From an uncultured Oscillospiraceae bacterium (GTDB lineage Bacteria > Bacillota > Clostridia > Oscillospirales > Oscillospiraceae): a stretch of DNA of 42,534 nucleotides. A program made the position numbers and the translations under genes. Below are positions 40,233-42,534 of this stretch, in pieces (position 1 is the stretch's first letter; the number at the start of each line of letters is the position of its first letter). Below the pieces are notes generated by a model. It was not told the origin of the DNA. It made no database searches and worked only from the letters and a program-made list of their open reading frames with translations. Location of the stretch: assembly GCA_910587395.1 (NCBI GenBank), contig CAJULJ010000024.1:1-42534 (forward strand), given 5' to 3'.

Positions 40233-42074
40233 CTAGTTTTCCGCCAGCAGGTCCAGCAGCTCCTCCCCAGTCAGGTCCATGGCCTCGATGTCATAGCGGT
40301 CCATGGCTCGCAGGGTCTGGGGCAGGCCCTTCACCAGAGTATTCACTCCAGGTACGGTGGTGACGGTGGCGTAGATGCCCTCCCTGGCCAGCAAAATCTC
40401 GCTGAGCGGGGAGCACTGGCCATAGGGATAGGCCAGTATGTCCGCCTTGCGGCCCAGCACCGGCTCCATCACCTCGTTGAAGCGGGCACAGTCTCCCTGG
40501 AGGAACGCCGCATAATCCGCCTCGCTTTCGTCCTCCCGCTGGAGCACGCCGTGGCGGATAGGGTCCGGGTCCCGCCCCTTCACCTCGTGGATGTCGTAGC
40601 CGTGGCTGCCGATGGTGATGAGACCGCCCGCCTCCGCCTCCCCGGCCTGCTGGGCGGTGAAGTGGGGCGTCATGGGCTCGCCGGTGTCCTTGTAGGTGTC
40701 CCGGCCCAGCGAACAGCCGATGACATAGATGACGGCTTTCATCTGATACTTCTCCAAAATGGGCACGCCGATCTCCAGATTGCTCGCATATCCGTCGTCA
40801 AAGGTAATGACCACCGGCTTGTCCGGCAGGTCCGTCCCCCGCTCCACATAAGCGCGCAGGTCGGCCATGGTGACGGAGGTATAGCCCGCCCCGGCCAGCG
40901 CCGCCATGTGCTCGTCCAGAGCGGCTGCGGACACCGTCTCCTCCGACAGATGGTGGTACATCAGAATGGGCACGTTGACGGTATACTCCGCCTTGTCCGG
41001 CTCCTCCACGTCCCACAGCTGGACCGCGCCGCTGTCCGCCGTGCGGTACACACCGAAGTTTTTGGATACGTACGCCGAACTGCCGCCGAACATCCGAGCC
41101 AGCATCATCTCCCCCACACAGGTACGGAAGCTGACCGGATCGTAAAAATACCGGGGGTCCCGGCTCAGCGGGCTGGAGGTGAAATCCCAATAGGGCGTCA
41201 CCCGGGCCAGGGCGGTAAAGAAGTCCTCCACCTCTTTCCGGGAAAACCGGGTCAGATAATCATAGTAAACCGGCGCGGCCACCACCACCAGATTCACCCC
41301 CGCCTCCTCACACAGGTTCCGGATCGCGGCCACGCTGGCGACACACTCCCGCTGCCCCAGCAGCGGCGCGGACGCAGGCAGATCGGTGAACGAGGGATTG
41401 CTCTCCAAATAATCCTCCAGGCCGCCCGCGCCGATGGCCTCCACATCCCGGGCGGAGTAGTCGATGGCTCCGGTGCCGGCATCAAACACGTCAAAGGAGT
41501 TGGGCACGATGCTGTCGGCACCGATCCTCCTGAGCTTGCTCAAACCGTAGCGGGGGTTGGCAAACAGATAGCGGACGTAATAGGCTATGGAAGAACTGCC
41601 GTCCAACTGGCAGGGCATGGCCTCGGTAACGTCCCGGCCGTCTCCGGCATGGGCCTTGGCGCTGTCCACCGTCACGTTGAGCACCAGATTTTTCACCTCA
41701 TAATGGCCGATCAGCCAGCGGACATATTGCTCAGCGTCCCTCATATCCTGGGTATTCAAAGCCAGATTATAAAATTTCGCGTTGAACACGGCGTTCAGAG
41801 CCTGGGTGTCCCAGGCCCCGGCGGAGGGTCCGCCGACCACATAAGAATCAAATTCCTCATGGTGCTGCTCCAGATAGGAAAATTTGGCCACCTGGACGTT
41901 GCGTGTCTCATTATAGGACCACCAGCCCAGCAGCCTGTCTCCAAATACACCGAAGGGGTCTGTAATCAGGTTAAGCAGCATCCAGCCTCCCAGCGCCGCC
42001 GCAGCCAGGATCATCAGCACAATGGCGGTCAATTTCAGGCGGCCGGCCCTGGTCTTGTCTCTTTTTGCCTCCAT
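40233..42074 (-). CDS. SGNH-like / polysaccharide deacetylase fusion protein
   Basis: A 613-residue membrane-anchored protein. Residues about 14-36 form one transmembrane helix. The exported first half (about 45-345) resembles the SGNH/AlgX-DltD-like group: FDSYVVGGPSAGAWD with a Ser at about residue 81 in a GxS setting, and KNLVLNVTVD and VNLVVVAAPVYYDYL further on. The second half (about 350-600) is a CE4 NodB deacetylase: VPILMYHHLS, VITFDDGYASN (about residues 420-430, the metal-site Asp pair), the His pair in IGSHGYDIHE, and ILAYPYGQ. Such a fusion could remove and rearrange acyl groups on a wall or capsule glycan. ATG 42074 follows GAGGGGG by 7 bases; ATG 42080 is too close. Monocistronic. 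Confidence 0.85.
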   Translation of the reverse strand: MEAKRDKTRAGRLKLTAIVLMILAAAALGGWMLLNLITDPFGVFGDRLLGWWSYNETRNVQVAKFSYLEQHHEEFDSYVVGGPSAGAWDTQALNAVFNAKFYNLALNTQDMRDAEQYVRWLIGHYEVKNLVLNVTVDSAKAHAGDGRDVTEAMPCQLDGSSSIAYYVRYLFANPRYGLSKLRRIGADSIVPNSFDVFDAGTGAIDYSARDVEAIGAGGLEDYLESNPSFTDLPASAPLLGQRECVASVAAIRNLCEEAGVNLVVVAAPVYYDYLTRFSRKEVEDFFTALARVTPYWDFTSSPLSRDPRYFYDPVSFRTCVGEMMLARMFGGSSAYVSKNFGVYRTADSGAVQLWDVEEPDKAEYTVNVPILMYHHLSEETVSAAALDEHMAALAGAGYTSVTMADLRAYVERGTDLPDKPVVITFDDGYASNLEIGVPILEKYQMKAVIYVIGCSLGRDTYKDTGEPMTPHFTAQQAGEAEAGGLITIGSHGYDIHEVKGRDPDPIRHGVLQREDESEADYAAFLQGDCARFNEVMEPVLGRKADILAYPYGQCSPLSEILLAREGIYATVTTVPGVNTLVKGLPQTLRAMDRYDIEAMDLTGEELLDLLAEN

Positions 42075-42127
42075 GGACATTCCCCCTCACGCCGCCTGAC
42101 TAAGCGGTAAACAAATTATGACATGAT

Positions 42128-42156
42128 ATTGTACCACGCCCGCATTTTTCTGTCAA
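42128..42156 (-). promoter_or_regulatory. Sigma-A promoter of SGNH-deacetylase gene
   Basis: On the minus strand TTGACA (42156-42151), 17-base spacer and TACAAT (42133-42128) with a TGG extension, about 54 bases before the start codon. Confidence 0.85.
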
Positions 42157-42250
42157 TCCGCTGAGCCGGAAACCTCGGACAAGCGGGCGAAAGAAAACCA
42201 ATAATCCGGTCCCGCCTCCTATCGGAAAAAGGTTCGGATGATATGGGTTT

Positions 42251-42268
42251 GACGAAATGTGACGAAAT
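42251..42268 (+). repeat. Direct repeat GACGAAAT with 10-bp period
   Basis: GACGAAAT occurs at 42251-42258 and 42261-42268. The 10-bp helical spacing is compatible with a protein-binding site, but no promoter is evident beside it. Confidence 0.45.
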
Positions 42269-42353
42269 TACTTTTCCCGATCCGAGAAAACAGGGCTCCG
42301 CGAAAGCGCCCGTTGGCTTCCGTTGAGGAAAGGAAGGCACGGAATCGGAGCAC

Positions 42354-42376
42354 AAAAATCCCGCCCAACGGGGCGG
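42354..42376 (-). terminator. Minus-strand terminator without an identified gene
   Basis: On the minus strand CCGCCC (42376-42371) pairs with GGGCGG (42366-42361) over a 4-base loop and is followed by GATTTTT. It implies a transcript arriving from the right, either a gene beyond the window or a small RNA of about 150 bases or less. Confidence 0.6.
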
Positions 42377-42466
42377 TGACGTGAGAAAGCATTTTAATCA
42401 AGGGCCGGCGTAGACGGCCGTATACATTGCATATTACTCCCGAATTAGAACATAGGAAATCTGGTT

Positions 42467-42534
42467 ATGTTGAAAGAAAAAAGCGGAGACCTTATCAGAG
42501 CAATGTTGAAAGGTACGCATGAAGGAAGCTGTTT
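42467..42534 (+). CDS. Possible start of a gene (3' partial)
   Basis: An open frame begins at ATG 42467 with AGGAAA 8 bases upstream and runs to the window edge (MLKEKSGDLIRAMLKGTHEG and on). Composition is AT-richer than the rest of the window. With 22 codons there is not enough to identify it, and it may be a chance frame. Confidence 0.35.
   Translation, partial: MLKEKSGDLIRAMLKGTHEGSC

Larger units (their letters stand above)
42157..42466. other. Noncoding stretch at right end
   Basis: About 310 bases with no gene that I can support. Short open frames on the minus strand (42116-42401) lack ribosome sites and family similarity. It holds a GACGAAAT direct repeat at 42251 and a minus-strand terminator at 42354. 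Confidence 0.6.

Noticed and set aside
40209..42110. A 633-residue plus-strand frame opposite the deacetylase fusion
   Set aside because: Antisense shadow; the minus-strand frame has intact CE4 motifs, promoter and terminator.
1..42534. CRISPR array, tRNA, rRNA, transposase or phage genes
   Set aside because: No regularly spaced identical repeats, no cloverleaf-like or T-arm sequence, and no transposase, integrase or phage structural motif was seen on either strand.

Overview
The window looks like a chromosomal segment of a high-GC anaerobic Firmicute of the gut Oscillospiraceae type (Flavonifractor/Lawsonibacter/Oscillibacter-like). This rests on strong Shine-Dalgarno sites, sigma-A type promoters, class II galT, ecfA1-ecfA2-ecfT-truA order, DUF4317, DUF975 and DUF4358 genes, VanZ proteins, a PotC-PotD fusion and a split purH paired with a PurO-type IMP cyclohydrolase. 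The genus is inferred, not proven. No rRNA, tRNA, CRISPR array, transposase or prophage was seen. Most of the window is housekeeping and metabolism; novelty lies in gene combinations, fusions and regulatory DNA.

Layout, left to right. 1-3.35 kb: end of a purine operon (PurO-type IMP cyclohydrolase, stand-alone AICAR transformylase, a 77-residue unknown protein, purD), closed by a terminator. 3.5-4.9 kb: a VanZ-family membrane protein with a long extracytoplasmic part. 5.0-8.04 kb: an lsrR-like regulator, an lsrK-like autoinducer-2 kinase and a cupin, with no lsr transporter, lsrF or lsrG in view. 8.1-8.9 kb (minus): an orphan formyltransferase-fold enzyme. 9.0-13.4 kb: spermidine/putrescine ABC transporter potA-potB-potCD behind a structured leader. 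13.4-20.7 kb: methyltransferase, second VanZ, ECF module (ecfA1, ecfA2, ecfT) interrupted by an AT-rich cytidine/blasticidin deaminase-like gene, truA, DUF5711 and CvpA. 20.8-23.5 kb: a ClpE-type AAA+ unfoldase. 23.6-25.5 kb: membrane-anchored transglutaminase-like protein and a DUF4358 lipoprotein.

25.7-28.1 kb (minus): NADP isocitrate dehydrogenase and a DUF975 membrane protein. 28.3-29.5 kb: DUF4317. 29.6-31.0 kb (minus): degV (FakB-type fatty-acid-binding protein) and a FabT-like MarR regulator behind three evenly spaced palindromes. 31.1-35.1 kb (minus): GH78 rhamnosidase-like and GH2 beta-glucuronidase operon. 35.2-37.2 kb: Na/Ca exchanger-type antiporter and a sugar nucleotidyltransferase. 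37.2-40.1 kb (minus): galK-galT. 40.2-42.1 kb (minus): a fusion of an SGNH-like domain with a polysaccharide deacetylase. The last 450 bases are mostly noncoding, possibly with the first codons of a gene.

How the genes work together: rhamnosidase, glucuronidase and the Leloir genes could act in sequence on plant glycans ending Rha-GlcA-Gal. DegV plus the MarR protein look like an autoregulated exogenous fatty-acid sensing unit. The lsrR-lsrK-cupin unit looks like a reduced phospho-AI-2 sensing or processing cassette. I consider that cassette and the triple operator the most interesting features. All functions are inferred from motif recognition; no database search was run.
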